Made by a program: the position numbers and the translations under genes. The notes below the pieces were generated by a model. That model did no database searches. It worked only from the letters and a program-made list of their open reading frames with translations, and was not told the DNA's origin. From Synaphobranchus kaupii (Eukaryota > Chordata > Actinopteri > Anguilliformes > Synaphobranchidae): a stretch of DNA of 64,000 bases. The stretch is from NCBI GenBank assembly GCA_029718625.1, contig CM056379.1, positions 51,915,579-51,979,578 on the forward strand. Reading direction: 5' to 3'. Below, one piece after another: positions 11,259 through 23,700 of the stretch (positions are counted from its first letter, which is position 1; every line of letters begins with the position of its first letter).

Positions 11259-13076
11259 CTGATAGAGGCAGGGAGAGAGGGAGAAACACAGAATGAGAAA
11301 ACATTCAATACAGCTGATGAACCAACTTGCTCCAATAAATTGGTAAAAGTGAAAGACATAATGAAGCACGTCACATGGGAACAGTATGGTCCACTACCAT
11401 TTTGAGAAGTGAGAATACAAACCGGCTAAATGCTTCATCGCAATGCTGATGCCCAGATGATTAGGTTACATTATTTCTTAAAAAAGAAATTCTCTAGAAG
11501 ATGGCGGGACTGGCGGTAGCGTGCCGATAACAATCTCTCTCAACTTCATCCCAATTAAGTGTAATCTTGCTAATGACTCCGATCTAATGGTTACTGGTAA
11601 AGTATAAGTTGACTATTGCTAAGGTACTACGGGTGAGTTTGATATTGGTCTTTTGGAACAAATAATTAATTTCTTATCATGACAATGTCACGACAGACAT
11701 TGTACCCTACATTGTAGGCTACCTTCTCACTGTTCCACGTTAAACCACGACTTGACATAATAGCAACTTTGGCTAGCGTCTTTGCCAGTTACTAGCTACC
11801 TGACAGGAAAACAAACTTTGCTGCCGATAATTCAATGCGAAAGCATCTCATCATGCATAGCATATACAGTAAGTCAAGCGACTTGTTCCGGTTCATTGAG
11901 TTGATTGCATTCTCACTGCAAACAAACTTCCAGAGTTTGATTGGAAGCGCGACAAGACCACCCTCTCTAGGGGGTCTCGGCCCGCTTGTTTTCTTTGGCA
12001 CCCGAGTGCGATTGCCGTATTCTCATATGTCCAATATTCATGTTTTATTATCGCTGTGTTTATTAATAATGGCATTATTATCCGGCTAATATAACTAGCT
12101 ATGATATGTCATTTAATAGCTCGCAATTGCATTGCTAAATTGTTGAGCTAGATCTCCCCACTGTCTGCCATTTACGACAGAAATTTTGCGACAACTGATT
12201 TGCGCATGCGCCGTGCACACCATCCATGAGTGAATGAGTGAGTGAGTGAATGACCTGATATTACCACTTTCTGCCCACGGCCAAATACATACTTATGATT
12301 GATGAACAATATTGTTAACAGTTGTTGTAGCTGTAACAATATGGAATTTTCCATACTGTGGTGGCAGAGAGATTTCATTGTGATTGGCGATGATCACGGG
12401 GGTGCTGTTTAAAAACTGTGTTGTTAGGAACCACTTGCTGTAGTCTAATGACTGTATGACTAGGTCATTCATAGACTGCAAAAATAAATTGTACATTTTA
12501 CGGTAAAATAGAATACTGGCAGCTGGGGTTGCCGAAACTAACGTATTTTAAAAAAAATGTCAGTGTATTTTACGGGCATGCCCTATTCGCACTGCATGGA
12601 CTAGTATTACCTGGGGACCTCATGTGATTTATAATAATTGTGGAGGTCGTCTGTCTGTGATCTTAATCTCATGCGAATGGGCCATGTCCGTAGCCTAATT
12701 TGTAAAGTAAAAATTCCACTGCAAATTAGCAGATTCCTTGTTTGTTCCACGCCTTTTTCCTGTATCTTTCCAGGTCGAGATTTATCAAATAAAATAAATT
12801 TTATTTGTATAACGCTTTTAACAGAAAACTGTCACAAAGACGCAGTACAGAGAAACAAAGAACAGAAGGACACAGACTCTGACAGCGAGTCCAATTAGCT
12901 AACCGGCTAGCCGAGTGCTTAACGGAGGAAAAAGTACAAAATTCCCTATGTGTCCCTTAAAGGCAACAAAGATTTTCACCAAAGGAGCAATCCCACAGAT
13001 GACAGAGGACGCTGTACAGAGAAATAAAAGGAAAATTGGGAAAAAATTGGCCTGAACCCCCAAACAGCAAAGGAGG

Positions 13077-13109
<33 letters not shown>

Positions 13110-16100
13110 CACTCACAGTGGTAAGAAAAAACTCCAATGGGAAAATATCTCGGAAGAAACCTGGCTAGAGAGGGGGAGCCCATCCTTCACTGGCCGGCCC
13201 AGTTGAAACTAAAGGTGGAATGGATGATTCGACATTCAATCACCCAGTGCATTTAAATCCGTTATATGGGCTCATTTTGGGTTTGGCAAAAAAACAGACT
13301 TTCAAGAACAGGACTGAGCTCATGCCATCTGCAAGATGTGCTATTCGTGAGACAAGTACTGTGAAAACTAGGGGTGTAAGAAAAAATCGATTCAGTTACG
13401 TATCGCAATTCTGCTCACAAACGATTCACGAATCGATACGTAACTTTATACAAGTGCGCCGCTGTACCTTTGGCCCAGTCCCAATACTCACACTTGAGCA
13501 CTTCAAATGCAGGTGCCCGCGAGAACCTCCTGGGTCTTAGTCTGTCCCATTTCTTATTTTGCAAGTGCGCGAGTGCTTGACTGCGCACTTTATGAGCCCT
13601 TGATGTGGCCTTCACGTGAGTTCGCATCAAACCAAACTTCGCTGAAGCGTATTTCCCATAGTTCTTTGCATTATTGTGACTTTAGACACTCTGGCCAATC
13701 AGAGCTGTATTCTGTGTGCAAGAACAAGATACTGCACAATCGAGCATAGGAACTTCAAGTGTAAAGTGAAAACCAGTTAAATCATGCATTTTCACTAACT
13801 CTTAAACATAAAAAATATGAAATAACTATATATTTATGTATGACGCTCAATAAATAAGTCAAGAGATTTTTATTAGGATATAGCTAAGCATCAGTGCTTT
13901 ATGGGCTGCAGCCTGATAAAATATGTAGCCTAGCCTACGCGGCAGCAGAAAGGCTTCTCAGGCTGACTGGTAACATTAGCTAATTATATCAAATAACAAA
14001 TACGGGACCTGCAGTAGCCTACAGTTAACATACAATTATAACACTTAGATCGGCACTGGGTTTTTCCAAACAGCTCTGCTGTTCTAGCAAGCTATGCAGA
14101 TGCGATTAAATGGTTATAACATTACAAAAGCAAATGTCCTCCAGCGTATGCTTTATTTATTTAAATCTCAACTTGCCATATATTGAACTTCAGCTCGACA
14201 GACGTAGGCCTACAGATCTTAGGTAAAAAGAGGAATTTACCGATCTGATCTGCTAAAGTTCAAAATATGACGTGTTGAGTTTTCTATAGTTCGGTGGTTG
14301 AGATTCATTCATAAAAACGACACGACGTTGCACGGACGAGCAAATTATATAAAACGAAACGGGGTACGTCATTCTTGGCTCTCCTGTTAACGTTCAGTGG
14401 ACATCCACATTAGACGGTGGCCTTTCTTGACCAAAACCATAGCTCAACTGTTAAACGTAAAACTACGTATTCTACCTCACCCTAATTCACAATTAAAAAG
14501 TGATCTAAACAACGTACGGATGCGACATATAAACTTTAATTCTGGTTATTCGAGGGACGTCCCACAGACAACACGCCCGATGTGACCTTAGTTCCACAGA
14601 CGACTAATGCACGCAATTTTTGTCAGTGGGTTTATAAATAAAAAAATGACATATAGCGGCAACACGAAACATGGCGATGCGTGTGTATGTAACCACAGCA
14701 ACCGAATGTCATGCAAGGGTGTCCCATTTCTTATCTATGCGCCATTACGCACTCAGGATTCAGCTATTTTTTGTTGAAAATGAGAATTATTGTCTCCTGG
14801 TGACAATATAGTTAATGACAATACTTATTTGCCAATAGTCTGAGTGTAGGCTATTTGAAGCATTTGGTTCTGTAACCAGTTATAGTTCATGTGCATTAGT
14901 ACATTTGTTGCACTTGCTGCTGTTGCAAATGTGTGAGGGTTTGTATTGTACAATTGTGACTGTGATTTTCTGACTCAGGATTTTTGTTAAAAATTATTGT
15001 CTCCTGGTGCAAGAGCAACCTTATTTTGTATCCTTTACAAATGAGTCTAAATAAAAGTATTTAACTTGAAATTAAAGTAACTTCAAATGCCATGTTACAG
15101 AGCCTAGTGATTTAAAGAGTAGCCTAACTAACTAGGCTAACTAACATAGAAGCATGTTTTATAATATTTTTCCGACTTTGTCAATTCCCATCATAACTGA
15201 TTCCACCCTTCCCAGCAAAAATTAATAAAAATAAATAAAAATTGGATGCGCCCCTGCTTCCTCCCATCCCATGTGTCTAAAGCTGTGCTTCTCACTTGAA
15301 CGCAGAGCGGGATATTAATTCATATTGGTTTTCCATAGCTAGCCTCTATGATTTTAAAGCAATACGCAGAGGCAAGAACCACCACCAGACGCGAAGCTAG
15401 CTAACGTTAGATAGTAGGGGTGTCACGATACCGATTTGAAATCGAAAATCGATCGAAATGAGCGTTCGATTCCGAACTTCGAAATCACAAGCTGGTTCGC
15501 GATTCTCCAAGTTTTTTTTTTTCTCTCCACCCCCGCCCCCCGCGCGCTCTTCTTAGCCTTTCATGTGATGGGTAAAATGTAAAAAAAAGTAGCCTACTTG
15601 GCCATCTCTAATGTAAGCGTTTCCGACAAAACGAAACTTGACGCCTTCCACTGCATTTTGTTCGTCCACGCAGGCGTGCGTCCGAAGAAAAAAAAACAAC
15701 GATATTTCAAAGAAGACACAGCTGCTAGTTAACGTTACCTTACCGGTAGCCTGCATTACTTTTTGACACACCATGGCCACTGCCGGAGTCGGAGATGGAG
15801 AAACAGAACTGGAAAATCCTCCTGCTTCCCTCAAGTCACCGGTGTGGCAACATTTTGCCTTCCCCGTGAGTTATATAAACAACGAACGCGTCATTGACAA
15901 AAAAACGACAGTTTGTCGGCTATGCTACACGCGAGTACCATACACCACCTCAGGCAACACGTCAAATATGGCAGGACACATTCGCAGGCATCACAAAGAA
16001 ATAGATTTGACTGGGAAAAAAACATTGACACAGGCAACTCAAATGACAACCCAAATGACAGTTGTCAGGGCATGAAAAAAAACGTGTAAATAGTTAATAG

Positions 16101-19100
16101 CGTGGTACATGTTCAACTGTTTATTATTTCAGATATTAGTTTGTTAAAGCTCTTAACTGTTCAAAGAATGTGAACACGCTCATCTTTTTAAAGAAGAATT
16201 TGAAAATGTAAATGACCGTTGTCAGGGCATAAAACCAATGTGTAAATTGTTAATAGCGTGGTAAATGTTCAACTGTTTATTCTAGAGTCCAGTTTTGATA
16301 AAGCTCTTAACTGTTTAGGTGTGTTTAAATATTCTCATATTTTTGTTATTATTTATAATTGTTATTACTCAAATAAAAGTTACTTATTGAGAAACAAGTA
16401 TTTTTCTTTACAAATCAAGACTCGATAGTCTAACAATGGCATAGCCATTAGCTAGACTATAGTGCTGGAAAAAAAAATTGTGCTGAAAAAAAATCGAAAA
16501 TCGAATCGAATCGTGACCTTAAAATCGAAAGTCAAATCGAATCGCGGATTTGGAGAATCGTGACACCCCTATTAGATAGCCATCTAAACCACAGCGAAGG
16601 AGTTAATAGCCTAGATGATTTTGAAGAGCATGATAAGATCGTTAGTTTTAAGAATTTATTTGGGTTTTGTCCATTTGTCTTAATAGTTTTATCCATTCCA
16701 AATACCACTGCATCCAGAAAATTGGATTGGTTACACCACCTAGTGGTAGCCTAGCTAAACCACTGGATCACTGCTCTAACAAGGAAATTATCACACAACA
16801 TAACATGATTTTATCCATAGGCCTAATGCTTCACCTGATACATATGACTTTACTGTGTCATTATTTGTTATAATTTTGAATTAGCCAAAAGAAAAAAAGG
16901 ACAAATAGGCCTAAATAAGAGCTAAAAAAGAATCGTTAGCTTGTTCAGTAGCCTAGTCGTAGGCATAGTAGTCCACCCCTATGCTGACAGAACCTAAGTG
17001 CTGAGCAGCCAATATGAAATTATGGCACTCACGTTAAAAATGGACAACTGGCCAAACAGGTAAAAAAAAAAGTGAAATTGACGCCTGGAATTACACATTG
17101 TCTACGTGTTGTCATTCCAGATGTAATTTTCACGTTTTTGACCTGTTTGGCCCTCCATGCGCACTTCCTTTTTCATGCAACAGGCTTCGCTCTCGCATGG
17201 CTTGCCTCCGGGATTTGGCTACAATCGCGTGCATGTGCACGTTTCCTTGCGGAGGCATCTCCGATCCTGCAGCTGGCTCTTATTGCCACTGGCTGCATCC
17301 AGGGCTGAGCTAGGCTTGCCTAGCCTTGTTTAAATATAACAATATATTCATTTTATTTCTATATTACTGAATTTGTCATTGTCAATATCAATATGAGCGG
17401 TCATGATGCCCAAATCCGCGGTAAGCCTGACAATTGACGATATGATGATTACTTTTGCAGCCCTATTAAAGGTATACTATGTAATTTCATTGTAAACAAC
17501 TCGTTCTTTGTTTACATTCAAATTTTCTCCCCAAAAAACAGTGTATGTGTCCTTGTGGTCTAATAAACATGTTGAATGTATTTCCTACCTCATAAGTTGT
17601 TCGCAAAGTGTTTTTTTGTTAATGTTTTGAATGTTACACTGTTGACATCCCGCCGCCATTAAAGCTTGTCCGTAGCTTGCTTGCTGTAATTGGGCCAGCT
17701 ACCCGTCTTTTGTGTTGCTAATTAGAACTAGCTGGAACCAGTTTCACCTGTGTGTATATTAAGCATGTTTGCAGCTCATCACCTCAGAGTGAGTTCTAAT
17801 TCAACTAGTTCTAATTAGCAACACAAAAGACAGGTAGCTGGCCGAATTACAGCGAGCAAGCTACGGACTAACTGGAAACAATTCAAAATAAACTAAGCTA
17901 TCGAGTGACTCCAATCTGTTCAATTAACTAACAGCTGAAAGCAATGAAAAAAGATAGGCTACGCTTATCTGAGTCCGAGTGTAGCCTAGACGATCCACGA
18001 CGCAGCAATTATGCACTCTGTTACCGAAGTGTGACCGAAGTACGTAGGCCTACCGAACCGTGATCTTTGTGTACCGTTACACCCCTATTATAAACCAATT
18101 AAAAATTTTTATATTTATTATATTCACTTTATAAGATCATATGTGTCGTTCTCATCATCATTATTATCATTTCTATTGATAATTATAATTTTTTTTAATT
18201 GTACTTTTTTTTTTGTACTTTATTATTTTACATTATTGTTATTTCTAAATCCATAATCAAAGAAAAGTTCTTGTTTTCATGTATGATTACTGTTCAATCG
18301 TTTCTAGTCTTTGCTGTTTTGTATTGTTCAGAGTTAGATGTATGTCTTTGACTGTTTTAATGCAGTATGCTTTGACAATACAGATTCAATGTCTTGTCAT
18401 GCCAATAAAGTGAATTGAATTGAATCCACGGTCAGAGAAAATGTGTGAAACGTCACCACAATGCTTGTGCGTTGTCGTGCGCGTCTGAGAAGAACACGTG
18501 ATAAGCAATTTTCAGGGAGCCCTTTTCTCCTACGTGCTCAATATCGCCATCTAGTGTTCAGAAACTACATAGTATACCTTTAACAGTATAAATTCCCAAA
18601 ATTACCTAAATTTTCCCGGAACGTTACAACCCTATCCAGGATACTGGATGTTTAATCAGAGTTTATTGAATGATAATGAATTTATATGAAAAACAAAGGA
18701 ATGTATCTTTGATTTCTTCACTCATAACACAGGTTCAGCAAATCCTCTAGTTGTATGGGATGCATTTAAAGGTGCACTATGCAGGATTTTTAGCCTTGCT
18801 GTGGTCCTGTGTTTACAATAAAAAGACGCATGTTAAGACGCATGTTACTGCCATCTCCGATGAACGCAGTTGTAATTGGGTATTCAAATGTTTGCAATGT
18901 AAATGTTTCCAGTTTTCAATAATTTTTATGTGTAGCCTACTGTTTTCCTGGTGCGAGAGTGGATGACATAGGCTACAACATCAAGCTCCCACAATTAAAA
19001 AATTAAAGAATGATTTTATTTCATTATAGGCCTATAACTGTATCAAAACCATTGCAAGCTTGTGACCGCTTGGTCTGCTTGTTCAGTGTTTGGCTAAAGA

Positions 19101-20752
19101 CAGAATCGTGTTTGGAATAAGTAGCCTATACTTAGCACACCATATCTTGTCTATGAATGGTAAATGACTCATGAAGATATTTCTATAAAAATATTATTTA
19201 TTTTCTGAAATACAACTTAATATTACATTGTTATATTAATTAGATTCAAAAGGTACCCGAAATCAGCCAACTAGTTACCTAACATAGGTTGCTGCAGAGC
19301 TAGAGGTAACATATCGGTTACGATGTAACCGCTGTTCTCTGAATGAAAAGATTCTCTCCACTACGTTACATATTCCATATGTACGGGGAACTCTGTAAGA
19401 CACACCGTGAGGAGACCGTGCAGTTGCATCCCCCCCAATACAAAATAAACTATGTACAAATGTACATTATTTAACATTGTCCTACCAAGGGCAAAATAGA
19501 CAAATTATTGCCTGTGTTCACTAGTGACAAACAAAGCTGTTTATCTCATAAAATAGCAGAGAACTGTACTGAATTCATATAAATCCACATTTTGCTACTT
19601 AATTACAACAATTTATGTACAGAAAATGTATAAAATATATAAAAAAGGGAACATTCAACTGACAGAATTTTTACCTGATGAGCTACAAAAGTATTTTGTA
19701 ACCTGCTTATGAGGTATTTTAAAGTGCTGTCTATCAATAAATTGATTGATAATCAGTTTGCTCTTTTGCCAGAATCAAAATTGAGATGTTGGCTGGAGCT
19801 TGCTGTCTTATGCAATTTATTGGAAAGTTTTGCACAAATTCATTTGTTAATGGTCTGCTGGCGTCACTGGCTCTGGTGAATTTCCGTGTTAAAGTGTGGT
19901 CCAATTCGAAAATAATTACGCTCCCTCCCTTGCTCCTCCCCATCGGTTCAAGTGTCTACTCGTGTTGTTTTGGTGCTGCGTCACATCCTCCCAAGTGGAA
20001 GTGCAGGAGGGCATAACATTTAACGGATTGGACCGCAGCCAAAGTCCCAAGTGGGAACTGCTGGTCTAACATGAGCCTGGAGCCTGTGAGTGCCCTTAAG
20101 GAAATGTGTAATCAGGCCCCAGCGGACTTCAGAAAGCTTGTTGTGGCATTGTTTCGACAACCTTATGCAACGTCACAACATTTATTTCCGTCCAGAGTTG
20201 CATTAATTTTTTGCCGAAATCTTGTATTGACGACGGGAGTCGAACCACTCCGTAAAGTCTTCTCCAGCACATCCCAAAGACTTTCAATAGGGTTAAGGTC
20301 AGGACTCTGGTGTCCAATTCATGTGTGAAAACTATTCCTCATGCTCCTTGAACCACTCTTTCACAATTTGAGCCTGATGAATCTTGGCATTGTCTTCCTG
20401 AAATATGCCCACTGATAGGATAACCTGGTCATTCAGTACATTCAGATACTCAGCTGACTTCATTTTATTGCTGCATAACGTTGCTGAGCCTAGACCTGAC
20501 CATTTGAAGCAACCCCAGATCATAACACTGCCTCCAGAGGCTTGTACAATGGGCACTATGCATGACGGGTGCAACGACGACTTGTTTTTTGGCCAGGCAG
20601 TGTATTTGACATTAATGTGCTACAGTATTTATTTATTTATTATTTTTGAGAGCATGTAGACTTGGCAATGCCTGTCACTTGGCCTTAGTGAATATGAATT
20701 CAATTCATATGAATTCAAAGACAACAACTTTGATTCCACTTGCAAAAATATC

Positions 20753-20790
<38 letters not shown>

Positions 20791-23700
20791 TTCACAAATT
20801 TCACATGTGAATGCATGTTTTTGTGTGTGTGTGTTTGTGTCTGTCTGCATGTGTGCGAGAGAGAGAGAGTGAGAGAGAGAAAAAACAATCAAATCAAAAA
20901 TTGTTCTAATGAAGTAAACTCGACTGTCACAATAGTCCTGCTTGAAATTATATTCCTTTAACCCCTTGGCGCAGATGGCAAATTTGGTAAATACTCATCT
21001 ATTTAGGGGGTGCTCTGTTTAGTCCAGGTGTGAGCATCACATAGACTTGGTAAATGGCTTAAATGAAACAAGACAGGTGTACCATTTACAATACAAACTT
21101 AGATTTGTTTATTTTCATAATTTAAGTCAAAATAAAGTGCCAGAAATGCAAAGAGACTTTGGAAAAATGCAAGAGGAAATTATTTTTCTTTAGTTTGCAA
21201 CAAAATACTGAGAGCTACATAAGTGAAAGGGTAATATACAGTGCATCCGGAAAGTATTCACAGCGCTTCACTTTTTCCACATTTTGTTCTGTTACAGCCT
21301 TATTCCAAAATTGATTAAATTCATTTTTTCCCTCAAAATTCTACACACAACACCCCATAATGACAATGTGAAAAAAGCTTTTTGAGATTTTTGCAAATTT
21401 ATTAAAAATAAAAAACGAAAATTTCTCATTTACATAAGTATTCATACCCTTTGCTTTAACGTATTTTTAAAGTATCATATTTCATATTTGGTCGCATATC
21501 CTTTACATGCTGTTACTTCCTGAAGTCTGTGACCATCAACATCAAAAAACTGTCGATATCTTATTTTCAGGTACTGTTACAAGCGATACTATAACCTCTC
21601 TGCATTTGAATGGATCTCTATGGAAATTGGGGGGTGTGACTAGATTCAGCTGTAAATTACACTGGTACAGTATGGAACACATGGCTGGCTAAATGGCTGT
21701 AAGTTATCAAGGGTCTGAGCTATCAAACGAGCCCCAAACCATCACTCTGTTGCCAGATATGGAGTAGATGTGGATGGATCACTTTAAGGGTTGTTTCTCC
21801 TGACTTTTTTCCCCATAGAGTTCTATAGGAAAATATTTATGCCATAGCCTATGTACGATAACATGAAAATAAAATAGTATTCCACCATCTGCAAAATGCT
21901 GCCAAATGTTCTATCTTCAATGAACATCGGTAGCCTTAAAGGGACAGTTCGGAATTTTGGACATAATGTCTCAATTACGATTTACCCATGATGTAGTTGA
22001 TTGATGGAAACCATTATCAGCTAATTCCATGCTGTCCCTTCTTTTGGACATACACGCGTTGCTAATGTTAGCGCAACTCTAAGGTAACTGCTAGCATCCA
22101 CTACCAAACGCACTTAAACACTCCACAGTGCACCCAAAGCAAATACAATACGTTGACAGTCTATCGGGGTTATTTTGAGTGTTTATACCATCATTTTTTG
22201 AAGTCAAACTATCGTTGAATCCTTTACTTTGTGCTGACCGATATTCTCTGTGGAAGTACGGCGGCGGAGCGAACATGGCCATTGCAACTTTGCTCTTCTT
22301 TGTTGTTGTAGTGAACCAGTGCCGGCAATACATTCTTGGTAACGTGAAGTATCGCTCCCCAGATAGACTGTCGTCGTATTTTATTTGCTTTGGGTGCACT
22401 GTGGAGTGTTTAAGTGCGTTTGGTAGTGGATGCTACCGGTTACCTTAGAGTTGCGCTAGCATTAGCAACGTGTGTATGTCCAAAAGAAGGGACAGCATGG
22501 AATTAGCTGAAAATGGTTTCCATCAATCAACTACATCATGGGTAAGTCGTAATTGAGACATTATCTCCAAAATTCTGAACTATCCCTTTAATCGATTGCA
22601 CTACAGTATGTGAAATGCACTCAAAATGCGAAAATAACAATAGGCCTATCAAACATATTGGAAAGACAGTGCTCGAGTGGAAAAACGAACGTACATATGT
22701 AGCCAGCGAGAGCAACAGCATTTTAGATGCAAAAATTCTTACATATCGGGAATGGGAATACTCCCCTCCCTAATGCGTTTTCTATAGAGCTTGCGTAATA
22801 CGAGACTGTTAAAACTAAAACTTCCGTTACGCTGGGCTTCAATAAATTTTTCAAAGCACAAAATAAGACCGCTGCTAAGGTTATAATGTACTCTATTGGA
22901 TAAAAGAGCCGACAATTAAACCAGAATTAACTATAATGAATGAGACAGGCTTGCGGGGTATTAGGAGTCAACGTTTCAGATAGTGTAATAGTGGTATAGT
23001 GTTGTATATTTCTCAAACGGACTGTACCAGACAATAAATGATCACTGAATTTTTAAAGAAACATCTCTATCTGTAAAACCAATGGTAGGATTGTATATTA
23101 ATTTCATATTTAGTAGCAGATATTCATTGTAGAATACATGGTACAATGAGACAATAATTTCATGTTTATTTTGCATTTGAGTGAGCAGGGCTTTTCACAG
23201 GGTTTTTGGCATACGATCAGGCTATTGTTGGGTTTATCTTGTTGCTATGACGGAATTCTAATTTTATATGATGAATAAATATATTTATGAACTCACACAA
23301 AGACGCTATTGTCCACTATGTGGGTAGGTATAGACTGGGTGCTTGTTACATGGACTTGTTACGAGAAAATAGTGACACTTAGAAACTCTCTATTCAGCAG
23401 TTGCCACGAATTGTCTACCAATAAAGTTAAAACACAGAGTTTGTGATTTCCACTAATAGTTTGGCTGCAGGAGCAATGAATGTCTCAGTTGGTGGCGCCG
23501 GCGCCATTATCACTATGAATCTATGCAAAGGGGTTAAAAATACAGCTTTGTGTGTGTGTTTCTGGAGCTGCGTTGACAGCAGCCTGTCTCTCTGTGCTGT
23601 GTATGATGGGTACTATTAGTCAACCTCAACTTGAGGACACTTGATTAAAATTAGGAATTAAAAGTTTGGAGTCAGTATCTGGCAATATTTCTTGTTCAAA

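Larger units (their letters stand above)
15415..16571 (+). mobile_element. hAT transposon derivative encoding only a BED zinc finger
   Basis: Terminal inverted repeats TAGGGGTGTCACGAT and ATCGTGACACCCCTA, flanked by the identical 8-mer TTAGATAG (15407-15414 and 16572-16579). The subterminal regions are rich in ATCGAA words on both sides. The 1157-bp element has a 5' BED-finger ORF but no RNase H-like catalytic domain or dimerisation domain, so it is an internally deleted copy. It sits in ELOB intron 3. Confidence 0.9.
20962..23533. mobile_element. Possible piggyBac-like TTAA element, host to nested repeats
   Basis: TTAA at 20958-20961 is followed by CCCCTTGGCGCAGATGG. At the other side CTATGCAAAGGGG is followed by TTAA at 23534-23537, so the inverted ends share CCCCTTKGC. 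CCCTT-type ends with TTAA targets are usual for piggyBac. The 2.57-kb span includes a Tc1 end, a dispersed repeat and a Kolobok-like MITE, so little of its own sequence is evident and no transposase is seen. A similar right end (GCCGGCGCC...AAGGGGTTAA) is at 40065-40100. Confidence 0.45.

Noticed and set aside
13369..18087. A large hAT spanning TAGGGGTGTAAG at 13369 and GTTACACCCCTA ending near 18087
   Set aside because: Flanking 8-mers do not match and the subterminal sequences differ, so the two ends belong to different elements.
20629..20961. ORFs of 87 and 73 codons with His/Thr or Cys/Val repeats
   Set aside because: Translations of the GT and AG microsatellites.
22091..22448. Two overlapping ORFs on opposite strands with similar proteins
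   Set aside because: Mirror images produced by the inverted arms of the Kolobok-like MITE.
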